64,000 nt of DNA from Saccopteryx bilineata (GCF_036850765.1 NC_089495.1:202431847-202495846); one strand, 5' to 3'; counted from the stretch's first letter, positions 1 to 13,009 are shown. Notes: generated by a model not told the origin, from the sequence alone. A program made the numbers and translations.

Positions 1-405
1 CATCCTCCCTGCCCCTCCCTGTCTCTCCCCATCTCTCCCTACCCCTCCCTGCCCCTCCCCATCTCTCCCTGCTCCTCCCTGCCCCTCCCCATCCCTGCCT
101 GCCCCTCCCCGCCCTTCCCTGCCCCTCCCCATCCTCCCTGCCCCTCCCCATCCTCCCTGTCCCTCCCCATCCTCCCTGCCCCTCCCTGCCCCTCCCCATC
201 TCTCCCCATCTTCCCTGCCTCTCCCTGTCTCTCCCCATCCCTCCCCACCCCTCCTAGCCCCTCCCTGTCTCTCCCCATCCTCCCTGTCTCTCCCCATCCT
301 CCCTGCCCCTCCCTGTCTCTCCCCATCCCTCCCCACCCCTCCTAGCCCCTCCCTGTCTCTCCCCATCCCTCCCCACCCCTCCTAGCCCCTCCCTGCTCCT
401 CCCTG
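1..405. repeat. C/T-rich minisatellite (polypyrimidine/polypurine tract)
   Basis: Degenerate tandem units of about 10-25 bp built from CTCCCTGCCCCTCCCCATC and CCTGTCTCTCCCCATCC variants. One strand is almost pure pyrimidine for 400 bp. A longer unit containing CCACCCCTCCTAGCCCCTCC occurs three times between 240 and 395, a higher-order repeat. The array continues beyond the left edge. The MMP24 RNA strand carries the G-rich complement. Confidence 0.85.
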
Positions 406-1178
406 CTATGGGCCTACAGACATCACTCTCCTCAGCCCCAGCAGCTGTCTCAGAAACGGCTTTCCCACCTCTGCGTCTGCTCTCTGGCTCTCTGCTGCTC
501 AGAACCATGCAGTGAATGCTCAGCGTTGCCCTGGTGGCTCAGTGTCAAGTTCCGGCCTGGCAAACAAGGCTCAGGCCACTTCTCGGAGCTTTCTGATGTG
601 AGGCCCCACACATGTGCGACTTCCCATACCCCTCCTTTGCCCACGCTGTTCCTGCCCCCAGAATGCTTCCTTCATTTCTCACTAACTGTCTGTATCTTAC
701 CCTCCTGGGGCCTGGCCCAGGTCAAGATAACTGAAGTGAAACCACCGAGCACGGGGTGGGCACAGGGTGGGCACAGGGTGCACATGCTGCCCATATTATC
801 TCCCCGGCGCCCTCCGGGACCTCTCCAGCCTCTGGACTGTGTGACCTCCTCCTTCTGAACTCTTACACAGCTGACAGGGTGGCCTTTCACGGAGCACTGG
901 TGGTCTTCAATGGCCTGTGGAACCCTCTCCTTCCCAGGGCTGAGGCCTGTCACCCACCAACTTTGGTGCACGCAGACCCTTGGCAAGCCTCCCTGACCTG
1001 ATTTTCCCAGATTGTGCACGGCCGGCCGGCAGGGTCTGTCCTGTCAGGTGTCAGTGTCTCTTGTTAGGGCTAGGAGCGTCCTTGGAGTGCATCTACCTCC
1101 CACCCCAGTTTACAGATAGAATACGGGGGTCCCGAGGGCAGGGAACCACCCCATGTCCCTTGGCACAGGCCACATTAC
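1..1178 (-). other. MMP24 intron 7 (partial)
   Basis: Holds a C/T-rich minisatellite at 1-405. The remainder is single-copy-looking sequence in which I recognise no exon, RNA gene or clear repeat. Confidence 0.7.
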
Positions 1179-1317
1179 CTTTGAAGAAGACAAATCTTCC
1201 ATCAGCCCTTTCATAGGCTGCATCTATGCGGGCGGGCAGGCCCTTCCAGAACTGCTCGATCTGCATGGGGTAGCCCTCCTGCACCCGGTTATTGCGCAGG
1301 CGCCAGAACCAGCGGTC
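1179..1317 (-). CDS. MMP24: MMP24 exon 7: hemopexin repeats 1-2
   Basis: 139 nt encoding [20 protein letters not shown], then [20 protein letters not shown] and RFVFFKG. Acceptor CCCCAG|GAC and donor AAAG|GTAATG (GT at 1178-1177). This is the last MMP24 exon in the window. The next should start by completing the Gly codon and continue with the DKYW-type hemopexin motif, but nothing like it appears to the left. Confidence 0.96.
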
Positions 1318-3304
1318 CTGGGGGTTAAAGAGGGGAGGGGAAGACGCATAGCCTCTGAACCCAGGGCTCAGCCCAACAACCCAGTACCTTCCCCTGGGCC
1401 CGGCCTTGAGTCCCTCCACGCAGTCTGTCCATTTCCTGCTTCTAACATTCAAGGCCCTGTGAGAAGGATGGGATGCTCACTAGCTGTCTTCAAGTAAGCC
1501 TCCTGAGGCCTCTCGCTGCAGGAGGGGCCCAGACAGAGCAGACAGGGCCGATAGTGGGGAGTAGGTGTGGAGGAGCTGGCAGGGATGACGATGGGGCCTG
1601 GAGCAGTCACGTGAGGGCAGCAGAGAGTCCCTGATGTCAGCAGGGCCGCGCCCCCGGCTGGTGCGAAGCCCCGGTGGTCACTGAGCCTGGGCAGAGTGCC
1701 CTCCTCATCCGTGGCTCACTCCACACAGCAGGGCAGGGACTATGGGAAGCAAACCATGGGAATTCTCCCAAGACCTGGGTGTGAATTCAGGTTCCTCTGC
1801 TTACAGCTGCAGGACCTTGGGCAGAGTCCTTAAAGAGCCTCACCTGCTAAAGCAGGCAATACTGGGGGATTAGATGAGAGATTATAGGCCAAAGGCCTAG
1901 AACAGTATGGGGCACATAGTTGCTGTTGAATAAATGCCACATCAGTGGGCCAAGAGTGTGATGAAAGCCCTCCTCTTCAAGCTGGTGCCTTGCCCCACGC
2001 AGCCCTGGCTGGCAGGCACTCTGGGCACGGCCGTGACCTCCCAGGACCCCAGCTTTCTTCTGTGTCAGTGAGGACGATAAAACCTGGACAGGCTGAGGAA
2101 CCGTCCAGTGGGAGGCTCAAGGGTACAGAAGAATGCAAGTCATAAAAGATGGGTTTTAAAAGGTGTTTTAAAGCATTTTCACACCCAGTTTTGAAAACCT
2201 TAGTTTGACTTCCACAACTCTTGTTAGGTAGATCTGAGATACACAGGCTTAGGGAAGGCCACGCCATTTTCCTGCAGCCACTCGGTGAGAGGCAGGTGGG
2301 CTGAACCCAGGGCGCCTGACTCTTGCTTGCTCGGTGCTCCAGACTTGCAGGGGAGAGCTCCATGAGGGAGGGTGGCAGTCCTCCACACCCTCCCCCTGTG
2401 ACGGGTCAGGCTGCCGGGTCCCCCTCATTGGAGGGCTCACTGCCCCACGGCTGAGAGTGTGGTCAGCAGGCAGTTTTCAACGGTCAGCCTCCAGGGATGG
2501 CCCTGCTTCAGAGCATTCCCCAAGGTCAGATCCTCCCTCACCCGGTGACCGAATGGGCAGGGGGTGTGAAGTTCCAGCCCTTTGGGAGCAGCGTAGATTG
2601 TTCTGACCGGCCAGCCTCGCTCCAGAGCCCCTGTGGGGACGGCAGAGTCTCCAATGGGCCTGTGGCCGCTCATCTTCTCCTTCTGCCCAGCCCTGCTTGC
2701 CTCCCACAGGTGCTGATCACAGGTACTCCCTCATCAGCGTCCTGCCTTCCAAACTGTCTCAGAGAGTGCGTCCCTTAGGACCCAATGCAACACACCAAGC
2801 AGGCTGTCCCCTGGACAGCCCATGGCTAACGTGATAGGACCAGACAGGTGACAAGATGTAGCCAGGCTTGCTTTCTGTCGGGCACACCTCAGGACCAGCC
2901 TCTCAGCCCTGTCAGGCTCTGGGGACAGAAGCAGACACTACTGCGCCAGCCCCTGCTCCAGGCTGCCACCTTCACGCCACTTTGATTTGCATACATGCTG
3001 CATTAGGGGAAAGAGTCCCCTAGTTTTCAGATGGAGAAATTGAGGGCCTGAGGAGGTGACTTGCTTCAAGTCACAGCCCAGAAGCCGGTCTCCAGCACTT
3101 TCTCCATTGCTATCCCCGGGAAGGTGCTGGGTCACCTCTCTTCCCCGTCCCTCTTGATTCACTCGGCAGCACCAGGAGGGGACCTCTGTCCTGGCCAGCC
3201 CTCATCCAGGCCCCACAGAAGGCAAATCCCACCCGGAGCAGTAGCTCCGTGGTGGGAAAGGAATGGGAGGGGACCCCTGGAAAGTGCCAGTCAACTGGCC
3301 CTAC
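1318..3304 (-). other. MMP24 intron 6
   Basis: About 2 kb. A MIR-like SINE remnant is at about 1785-1945. No exon or RNA gene is recognised in the rest. Confidence 0.7.
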
Positions 3305-3519
3305 CTTAAACACAAACATCTCGCCCCGGAAGAGGGCCACGGTGTTGAAGTTGCCATCACAGATGTTGGGTTTGGTGCCGGGTGTCGACGGCCGGTCCCC
3401 GAGGGGTGGCCGAGGGGGCCTGGGCTGGCGCTCATGCTTCCTCTCGGATGGTGAGTGGATCCTGCGGACAGGGAGCGTGGGGAGGGGCCTTGTGGGCTCC
3501 AGGGGCTCAGCTGGGGGTC
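3305..3519 (-). CDS. MMP24: MMP24 exon 6: hinge and start of hemopexin domain
   Basis: 215 nt. The hinge [19 protein letters not shown], then [20 protein letters not shown], is followed by [20 protein letters not shown] and VFK. The Cys of NICDGNF is the first of the pair that closes the hemopexin propeller. The Pro/Arg-rich hinge is the part that best separates MMP24 from its closest paralogues. Acceptor CTCCAG|GA, donor AAG|GTAGGG (GT at 3304-3303), ending in phase 0. Confidence 0.97.
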
Positions 3520-5621
3520 CTGGAGAGAGGGGCTGCATCTTAGAAAGGGCCAGCCACTCCCTGCCTCCCACTGCCCCTGCCTCAGCACTGCCTAGGCGGC
3601 CCTGAGACACGTCTGTCCACTCCAGCTCCTGTCTTCTCTCCCTGTTTGTTACTCCCCCCAATCTCTGAGAAAAGAGGTGAAAATCAGCTTTAAATGGGAC
3701 TCTCGTCTGTCCACCCTCAAACCTGGTACGTTCTCGCCTGTTGGGAGAGAACGTGATGCTTCTTAGGTGCAGTGTCCCATACCCTCTCTCTCTGCTCCCC
3801 TCCACTCCACTGGCCCCACTTTCTCAATCCCCCTTCATTTTTTATCCTGCTCCTATGTGGCCTCTGCCCTGTCACCCATCGACACTGCTCTTGACATTGG
3901 GGTCAAGATCACCAATGACCTCCATGTTGCCAAGTCCAATGGTCACTTGGCTCAGACGTTGATGTGCGTATGAATCCTCCAGGGATCTTGATAGGAGGCA
4001 GATTATGACTCAGGGGCGGGCTGCAGTTCTGCATTTCTTCAAGCTCTCTGGTGATGCTCATGTTGCTGTCTGAGGCCCACCCTTTGAGCAGCAAGATCAT
4101 AGAAACACTTTCCTCCAAACGCTTTTCTCTCTTTTCCAGAACCCTACACTCTCCTGGTTGTCCTCCTACCTTGTGGGCTGTTCCTTCTCAGCCTCCTTTA
4201 CTGGCAGCCTTTCCTCACCCGCAACACTCTAGAGGGGGGATGGGAGTGGCCCCGGGTCCTCTGCTTTTCTCGCTCTCTCTGTTTTGGTCCTTAGGTAAGA
4301 GCTTCTCAACTTGGGCTGCAAAGTAGGATCACTTGAGGAGCTTGAAAAATGTCCGATCCTCAGAAGTCTCACCCCAGGCCAGTTAAAACCAAATCTCTGG
4401 GATGGAGGTCTAGTGTTAGTATTTTTTATTGAAATCCCAAGGTGATTCCAGGGGGCAGCCAAGTTGAGAATCACCGCCCTCGTGAGCTCCCCCAGGTTCC
4501 TGGCTTTACAGGCTCTGTACGTCAGAGTTGTCCAGTAGGGTGCTTCGTGATGACAGAAATGCTCCCTGTCTGCAGTGCCCAGTCCAGTAGCCTGAGCCCC
4601 ATGAGGCTGCTGAACACTTGAAGTGAGTGACTAGTTGTTAGTGTGACAGAAGAACTGAAGATTTAATTTTATTTAAGTCTAACTAATAAAAATGTAAAGT
4701 TCAGTAGCCACATGTGGCCAGTGGCTACTATACTGGACACCAAAGATTCCCAAATCTCTGAGCTGCAGACTGGTCAGTCCCACTGCCCCACAGAAGCCAA
4801 AACCCTTGTTGACACCCTCCTCCTTACCCCTGTCTGATCTATCAGAAAAGCCTGTCCATTCTGTTTTCAAAACTCCTTCCAGCTACCACTGCCCCTGTCC
4901 GGTCCTCTACAGCCTCACCCACGGAGGGCCTCCAGGGCTCTGGGTGTGGGCACCTCCTCTGGGAGGCCCTCGGGACCTTCAGAGAGAGCCCGTTTATGCT
5001 CCATGGCCCAGGGACGGTGGGGGCAGGGCTGCGCTATGTGGACACACATTTGCTCTGGCACTTTTGAGCTGGTCTTCCCATCTCCACTGCCTTGACAAGA
5101 ACAAGAACTTCACACACCAGCATGACCAGAGAACTGGGAGGGAGGCATGATAACAGGCTTCTCATAGCTTATCGCAATAACAGCTGCTTCTTTTTTCTCG
5201 TTTAAGAAAAAAGTTCTGCTTGTAATACTCATCACGCTGTATCATGATTGCCTGGGCAGCTGTGTGGCTCTCCTGACTCGAGGTGGGCCCCCTCGAGAGG
5301 GACCCGCAGAAGGCTAGCTGGAGGTGTGTGGAGGGGGAGGCAGGGAGAGAAGAGGGAGTGGGTGGCCCCGACTCACTTTCGTCCTTCCCAGTAGCAGCTC
5401 AGATCCTTCCCTGGGCCTCCCCAGGGGAGGCCAGGGGGGGGGCAGAGCCTTGCCCTCGGTTCCGGAATGACATCACAAGCCTCAGAGGTTAGACGGCTGT
5501 CAGAGGCACAGCAGCTCTGCGGACGGATGGCACTGCTGCCCTGTCCCCGCCCCCTCCCCCCTGGCAGGCAGGCAGGCCGGCGCTGCCCAGCCTCATGGTG
5601 GCCCCTCTCCCTGCTACACAC
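3520..5621 (-). other. MMP24 intron 5
   Basis: Contains an L2-like stretch (about 3780-4240), a MER5-type hAT remnant (about 4290-4475) and a MITE-like piece (about 4525-4742). The last has subterminal GTCCAGTAG near its start and CTACTATACTGGAC near its end. No coding sequence seen. Confidence 0.6.
4290..4475. repeat. MER5-type hAT remnant
   Basis: GCTTCTCAACTTGGGCTGCA at one end and CCAAGTTGAGAATCACCGCC at the other form inverted ends; TCACTTGAGGAGCTTGAAAA lies between. Confidence 0.65.
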
Positions 5622-5783
5622 CGTAGATCTTCTGGATGCCCTGGAGGTCATCCTGAGGCAGCTTGAAGTTGTGTGTCTCCATGTACTGGTAGAAGGGCGC
5701 CATGATGGCGCTGGGGTCATTGGAGTGCTCCAGTCCCAGCGCGTGGCCCAGCTCGTGCACAGCCACCAGGAAGAGGTCATTCC
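5622..5783 (-). CDS. MMP24: MMP24 exon 5: catalytic zinc motif and Met-turn
   Basis: 162 nt encoding [20 protein letters not shown], then [20 protein letters not shown] and [26 protein letters not shown] carries the three zinc-binding His and the catalytic Glu; the Met of AIMAPF is the Met-turn that defines metzincins. Acceptor CCGCAG|GG, donor G|GTGTGT (GT at 5621-5620). All catalytic residues are intact. Confidence 0.97.
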
Positions 5784-8700
5784 CTGCGGAGAGGGGGACG
5801 GGGAGGTGCCCAGGCATCCGCTTAGGTATCAGTCAGTCCGTATGTCGGCAAACACCGCACTTTTGTGCTAGGCCCTGTGCTGGACACCGGGGCACGCGGA
5901 GGAATCAGACATATCCCTGCCTTCCAGAACTCTCGATATAGTGGGGGATAGGGAGAGGGAAACAAGATGAGTGAAACTAGTGTTCCCGGTGCTTTCATAG
6001 ATGTCTGTCAGGGTCAAGTGAGGATGTGGAGAAGGCAGGGGCCTCCTAAGCTCGAGGGAAGACATTCTGTGAAGGCTTTGTAAAAGCGAAGCTCTCGGTC
6101 AGTCTCGGAAGATAGGACGTTAGTCAGGAGCAGGGACAGGGGGCAGGAGAGAGGGTGGGTGGGGATGGCATTCCTGGCAGAGGAAGCACTATAAACAAGA
6201 GCCAGGGACAAGCCGTTTCCTTGCACTTGGCCCTGGAACAAAGCACGAGGGGAGGGCGGAGGGAGATGAGGTCAGCCAGGCGGGCACGCTGGCTCTGATG
6301 CCATGCGGAGGAATGCGGACTGGCCCCTGGGCCCGCGGGGGTGTAAGCAGGAGGGCGGTTCTGTCACTGGCTGTGCCTGGAGGGAGGCTTAGTGAGAGGA
6401 CCAGGGGCTAGGGGAGTCACAGGGGTCTGCTCTTAAGCCCGCACGAGGTCCCGGTGAGAGATGAAGACTGCCTGAGCCAAGGTGGAGGGCATGGGACAAG
6501 CAGAGGGGAGTCCCGGGGTGGCAGGCGGGCAGGGCTCCACCTGGGCGGCCGCTCTCAGTCCCACAGGACGTCAGTTCTGGGAACGGTCAAGATCAAGGCA
6601 GGGGTTCCAATTCAAGTGAAGAACAACAAGGCCCAGGTGCTGAGCGTGGGGCCTGGGACCCCATGTGTTCAGCTGCAGCGGCAGAGTGCTCTGTGGTCGT
6701 GCGCTGGCGCCTCTGACCCAACCGACCTTGTTCGTTCCCAGCTCCACCCCCAGCTCTGGGAACTTGGCCAGACTGGTCTCCCCCTCTGAGCCCGTTCCCT
6801 TGCTTGTCAATGGGGAAGTCATCCCACCGTGCAGGGCTGTGTGAAGACTGGATAGGAGAGTATGTGCAGGGGCATGGTACTGGGGGCAGCACTGGTCACT
6901 GTACATAAGACAGAGAAGGTTGGAGCCTGGAGTAAGCCCACTGGCCAGAGGGCAGCACCAGGCCAGTGGGGTTCCAGAAACCAGATCCTCTTAGAGCCGA
7001 CTCCCCTGGACTTCTGGATCAGGCCTGGGACAGGGCAAGGCCTGATTTTGGGGGGATTAAATAACCCCAGCTTTATAAAAGAAATGGGCGGTGGGCAGGC
7101 TGTTGTATCAACAGTCTTGACTCCTGTGTCCAGTTACGGGCCCCTGCTTGCCTTGACCTCTGGTATTTGAACGCCCTTGAGCCCTGCCTTTCACTTCCCA
7201 GCTTTGAGGCATGTCACAGCCCATTGCTGCCACCTTGAAGTGCAGGAGAGGCTGCCAGGAGCCCAGGAGGTCGTCAGGAGTCATAGTGTCCTGTCCACTC
7301 TGGCCTCAGTGTCACTGGCAAAATTTCCTTACTCCAGCCCAGCCAAGGGCCCTCTGAGGGTCAGGTGGAGTTGAGGACTGTCCCTGGCCTTTCTGGCTAA
7401 AGTCTGGGAGAAAGAAGAGCCCGATGGGGCCGCCCCAGCCGCGCGCACGCCTGCCACTCTGCTGACACCACCTGTGTTTTCAGCGAAGGGGGCATGGGCT
7501 AGATCAGGGCAAGGCTGGCCAAGAGCCTGGGGCTGCCTTCTGCTGGGAAGGGCAAGCTGGCACGAGGAGGCCGGGCCACCCCCAGTTCTGTCCCCAGGTC
7601 CTGGTCCCTCTGGCAGCAGGGAAGGGTGAGCTCATCGCTGAGCTCCATCCCAAACAAAGGCGGCTGCTAGAGCCAGCGGAAGGCAGCTCTGCTTCCTGGG
7701 GTCCAGTCTTGGCTCTGCTCCTAGCCTCTTCTTTCACCCAGGACAAGCTGTTCGGGCCACTGTCCCCTGAGCAGGCTCTTTCCTCGAGGGGTATCCACAA
7801 GGGTCTCAGCTGGACACCAGGGAGCAAGGCTCCAAGCGCTAGCCAGACCAGACCTTGGTCCTCAGCCTGTGTGTTCCTCTGGGAGCCCCTGTGCCTGGGT
7901 CTCTGCAGAAACAAGAGGAAGTCCTTGAAGGAAAGGGCCTGTGGGGTTTGTTCCAGGGACCAAAAGGCCGAGAAGAGCTGGGGAGCTGGCATCGCATTGC
8001 ACAGAAACCCAGGAGACCCGTGACTGTGGGCTGCTCCGAGGACACAGAGGAGAGGGGCGGGGCCCGGAGAACTCCCCGGAGCTTGTGAGTGGAAAAGCAG
8101 AAGACCCCGGTGGTCAGAAGTCCAGTCCCTGGGAGCCAGACGGACAGGAATCCCAGCGTACCATGTCCTAGCAGTGTGACAGTTCAAATCTCTCCCTCTG
8201 TGAAGGAAGGGAAGACTGTGCCTTGCCCAGAACTGAGGGGAAGATTCACGAGGCACAGCATGCAAAGCGCTCACGCGGGCTCCTGTGCACGGGAGCTCAG
8301 AGCCTCAGGCCCTGTAGCAGGTACCCATCAGTCCACTTGGCTGCTCGGGTGTACCTTGTCCCTGCCTCACTTCCTTCTCCTAGGACCCCCACATCTGGCG
8401 GGTCCCACCTGATTGACTGCCCAACCCCCCTCAAAATTTATAGCTTTGCCTCTATTCTGCTGCCAGTGCTATCCCTTCCACCTGGAATAGCCTTATTCCT
8501 TCAAAGTTCAGCTCGGTGCCATACCTTCCAGGAAGCCCTCCTGATTTCTCCCACGGGCAGTGAGTGCTTCCTCCCTGCCTTCTTCCAGAAGTTTATCTGC
8601 ACTAGGTCTATGGCGCGGACCACCTTCTACCCTACATTCTAGCCTCTAGCACACACTCCCTCTCATCCTAAGACTGTGACCTCGTTGAGGGCAAGCCTTG

Positions 8701-11189
8701 TGCTTGAGAGGGCTAGGTGACAGCAGCCAGGACAGGACCGTGCCAAAAGTTCCGTGTTTTTCCAGGTGTGGTCCTTGGACCACCTGGGGCGATTGTTAAA
8801 AATTCAGAATCTGGGGTTCACACCTGACTCTGCCATGTGCCAACTGTGTGAATTTCTTAACCACTTGGAACTCTCCTCATCTGTACAATGCAGATCATGA
8901 TCCCTGCTGAGTCGAGCTCTCAAGGTGGGGAAAGTCACTGAAGTTATTTCAGAAGGGCTTTGCCCTGTGAAGGGCTGGTCTGGATGATTCTTCTGTCTTG
9001 TCACTTTCCCTGGGGCTGGGCTCCCTCCCCAGCAGAGCTTAGTGAATTCTGCTGACTTCACTGCTTGACTCACGGGAAAGAGTGGAGGACAGAAAGTACC
9101 TGGAAGCAGTCCCCAAGCTCAGCCTAAAGGTGTGGTGGGCCAGATGGCCTTTCACCCAGACTCCACCAAGCTGGAGAGCCAGGCGCCTTGACCACCCAGT
9201 GGTTCTCCAGGGGCCCTTTGAAGCACACGGGTGGGGGAGTCTAATTCCCAGGTTTTGGGTTAGGGTTTAGGCAACGCTTTTTTTTTTTTTTTTGCTTTTG
9301 AAAGTTCCCCCAGGTAAATTTTGTAATGGTTGGGTCAGGCTGACACACCTAAGCAAACCGGTCAACCTTACCATCACTAAAAGTGGGACAGCCCACATCA
9401 CACGTGCTTCCCAGTGTGATGGCTCGGGGGGACCAACGCCACCTAGGAGGCCTTCTTGCCAAAAAACTGAACCTGGATCTGGTCAGGCCTGTTGATCTCA
9501 TTACCAATATTCAGGAACTATAGGGAAGAGAGACAAGTGAAAAGTAAACCTGAAGCTAGTCAAGCCAAGTGACTATACTCAGGACAAATGACCCACTTTC
9601 TTCAGTAAATATGGGGGGCCTGGGAAAGGGCAGCAAGGTGACTTGTCAGTGGAAAGGGCCTTAGGAGACATGTCTGATGCACGGATGTCTGGATCCTGAT
9701 GCAAGCTAAGAACTAGAAAAGACTTTTTTTGAGATAACTTGGGAACATGAACGCATGTATTCGATTTTAAGAAATTATTGTTAATTTTGTTGGGTTTGAT
9801 TTTGTTGTGTAAAAAATAATCTGTTGGAGGTATATACCGAAGTATAGATATTTACCAGTGAAATGATTGTGCTTGGGATTTTCTTTAAAATGCGTCAGCC
9901 AAAAAAATAAAAGTGTGTGTGTGGGGAGGGGTGGGGGAGGGTAGATGAAATAAGAATGGCATAATGTTGATAATTGTTGTTGTGGGGCGATAGGTGCCTG
10001 GGGGTTCATACTGTCATTTTCTCTACTTTTGTGAGTTTGAAATTTTCCATAATGGGAATTTAGAATAGACAAGAAAGCTAATAAACAAAAAATTCCCAGG
10101 AGGCTCCACTCACTCCCTGGCTGAGTTTCTGTGGAAATGAAACAAGATAATATACAGGTTCTCAATAAATCTTGACCCCTTTCCTCTCCTTCCAAAAGCC
10201 GTCCCCATGTAATCGGTGCAGTCCAGTGAGCCGGCCAGGGCTCTGCTGCCGTTAGGAGCCGCGTCGGATGTTTCATGCGTGGCTCTCCACGGCACAGAAA
10301 CGTCCTGACTCTTGTCCGGAGAAGACATTGGCCCTCTTGGAATTTCTATCAGAAATGGCAGTCATTCATCAGCATGGCGTGGGACAAACAGGAGTATGCT
10401 GGGATGGTCCCAACTCCTCCTCACTCAGACCGCCAGCAGGACTGAGGCTTTTGAGAATGGGTCCAAGGTCTCCAACAGCAGGGAGTGTCTGTGGGCAATG
10501 CAGAGCCCCAGAGCCGGGAAGGGGAGGGTCCAGGAGGGGAGGACTGTCTTCCCAGGGCTTCTCTGGACAACCACCTTTTAAGATTCCGTTTTTCTCTATC
10601 AGGGCTACAACTAAAAATCTCATCAGCTGACAGTGCCTGGCGTATCACTGGGGCTCAACATGTTTGTGCTCTTCTCACACCTTATCAGTTAGCGCAGACC
10701 GCCATTCCTGACACTGATCCAAGAAGAAGAACGACATAGAGAACGAGTTCCGGAAGCCGGGAGACATCCGGCACAGGAGGGAAGGGCCCCTGGGGCAGGG
10801 GAAATGCAGCTGGATAGGAAAGAGGACACAGATTCCAAGAGGGCAGAGGACAAAGAGAAACTGGACAGTTGTATAGGTTTGCCTGGGCTAAGCCTTGGCC
10901 AAACCACCTCCTGAACCACCTCTCGAAGGATAAGCCATGAGCTGGTGATCCCTGCTCCATGCAAATACAACACTTCTCACGGAGGCCGCCCGCATCTGCA
11001 GACACCGGGTGGGCGCAGCCTATGAGGAAACGGGCTGTAAAGGCTGCTCTCAGCCACAGCTTTGCACGGAAAACGAATCTCCAGTGTTCCCCACACTTGC
11101 CCAGGCTTCAGAATGAGAATCTCAGGGGCACAGCCTGGGAATCCTGTTTTATCACAAGAACCAAGAGTTAAACTCTGGGATGAAGACAG

Positions 11190-11385
11190 GGTTTCTGGAG
11201 GTGATGGCACCCCCGCATCAGAAGCACCTGGGGACTTTAGTGGACAAAGTTCAGATTCCCAGGCCCAGCCCCAGAACCAGGGGCTGAGAATAGCAACAGG
11301 GAAGGGGCCTGGAGCCTGGAATCGCGTTCTTTAAAGGGGTGTCTAGGTGGTTCTGGTGTGCGCTGCAGTTTGAGAGCCATGGAAG
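11190..11385. repeat. MER5-type hAT remnant
   Basis: CATCAGAAGCACCTGGGGAC, CAGATTCCCAGGCCCAGCCC and TGCAGTTTGAGAGCC are characteristic of this MITE family. Confidence 0.65.
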
Positions 11386-11387
11386 CT

Positions 11388-11570
11388 TAGCATGGTGGCT
11401 AAGGGCACAGGCTCTGGAGTCATAATGCTCAGGTGCAAAGCCTTATGTCATCATCTGCCACCTATGGGACCTTGTATAGGTTCCTTTATGTTTCTCTGTA
11501 TAGTCTACCTATCTGTAAAATGGGGTTAATAATACAGACAGACCGTGTGGAAAGCACTTAACATGCGCCT
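11388..11570 (+). repeat. MIR SINE
   Basis: GGGCACAGGCTCTGGAGTCA and CTATCTGTAAAATGGGGTTA, the usual MIR core and 3' part. Confidence 0.75.
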
Positions 11571-11588
11571 TAGAATATTAGCATACCA

Positions 11589-11994
11589 GGCCCTGGCTGG
11601 TTGGCTCAGTGGTAGAGCGTCAGCCTAGCATGCAGAAGTCCCCGGTTCGATTCTTGGCCAGGGCACACAGGAGAAGCGCCCATCTGCTTCTCCACCCCTC
11701 CCCCTCTCCTTCCTCTCTGTCTCTCTCTTCCCCTCCCGCAGCCAAGGCTCCATTGGAGCAAAGATGGCCCGGGTGCTGGGGATGGCTCCTTGGCCTCTGC
11801 CCCAGGCGCTAGAGTGGCTCTGGTTGCGACAGAGCGACGCCCCAGAGGGGCAGAGCATCGCCCCCTGGTGGGCAGAGCGTCGCCCCCTGGTGGGCGTGCT
11901 GGGTGGATCCTGGTCGGGTGCATGCGGGAGTCTGTCTGACTGTCTATCCCCGTTTCCAGCTTCAGAAAAATACAAAAAAAAAAAAAAAAGAAAG
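11589..11994 (+). mobile_element. SINE type A (Rhin-like, tRNA-derived, full length)
   Basis: Full copy: tRNA-like head with A box (GGCTCAGTGGTAGAGCGTC) and B box (GGTTCGATTC), a C/T-rich spacer, a body with CAAGGCTCCATTGGAGCAAA, then TTCAGAAAAATAC and an A tail. It is flanked by a perfect 17 bp target duplication, agaatattagcatacca, at 11572-11588 and 11995-12011, which shows LINE-driven insertion. Other type A copies share this architecture. Confidence 0.95.
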
Positions 11995-13009
11995 AGAATA
12001 TTAGCATACCAGTTGTCTGCTATAATCTACAACAGAATGGAAAAGAATCCTCTGTCCCTTTCTCCTCTAGACTCCCACTGCATTTCTTTGGTATTTCTGC
12101 TACATTCTTCCATACATTCTTCCTGTGACAGGGTGACTTATATACACATCTGCCTCCCCAACTTGACTGTGGACTTCCAGAGGGCAGAGACCATGTCTTT
12201 TTTTTTTTAATATCGATATCCCCTGGGTTGTACATCATGTTTCATTCAAGTCGGAAGGGACCTCAGAGATCACCTAATCCAGTCCCTCGTTTTAGAGACG
12301 AGGATATTGGGGGTGAACTGCTTGCCTCTCATGACCCAGCCAAGTGGCTGAACCATGGTATGAGCCCTGGCACTGCCTTCTATCAGCTGTGCCACTCAAA
12401 CCCCAAACTCTTCATCTTAAAAAATGATATACATTCGCCTACTTACTAAACATGTGCCTTATGAGTAAATACAGATGAGGAACTCTTTTGCAACTTGAAG
12501 AGTATTGTTACTGTTACTGCACAGTATTGACTGTGGATTCATATGATATTCATTAAATCATTCTGGCGAAGAGCGAGGTATCCAAGGGTACTATGGTTAT
12601 TCACCTGGGAGGCCGACATAAGGGGGATAGTCAGCCACGTCATCCCATAAAGTGGCCTTTGAAGCTGTCATCAGGCCAAACACTACCATTTTCAGCGTTA
12701 ATGCTTTTTTAACCTTTCCCCCCAACCTCTGATTCATTACTTTATCTTCTTATTTGTGGCCTAACCCCTCTCTCCTGACTCAGCCCAGTTAGACTATTTA
12801 CCGAGTGAGCTGACCCATCTCCATGGCCTTGGCCCTGGTGGATCACATGTTGCATATCATCAGGGTCCACAGTTCCCACCCTCTTACGTTCCTAGTCCTT
12901 GCCCAGAAGCTCTAGAAACTAGGAACTCCTTTATGGTATCCTCCAGGTTCTTCCTCGGGGCTTCTGAGAAACCCAGGACTGACCCCCTGACCCCCTGTCA
13001 TTGCCTTAC

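Larger units (their letters stand above)
5784..13009 (-). other. MMP24 intron 4
   Basis: A 7.2 kb intron. It holds an old LINE-like 3' region (about 9500-10090), a MER5-type hAT remnant (about 11190-11385), a MIR (about 11388-11570) and one recent SINE (11589-11994). The stretch 5784-9480 has no repeat I can name with confidence. An open frame at 7504-8274 is noted separately. Confidence 0.6.

Noticed and set aside
1..1178. Remaining MMP24 exons (rest of hemopexin, transmembrane helix, tail)
   Set aside because: None of the expected motifs (Trp-rich propeller repeats, hydrophobic helix, EWV end) appears in any frame left of exon 7.
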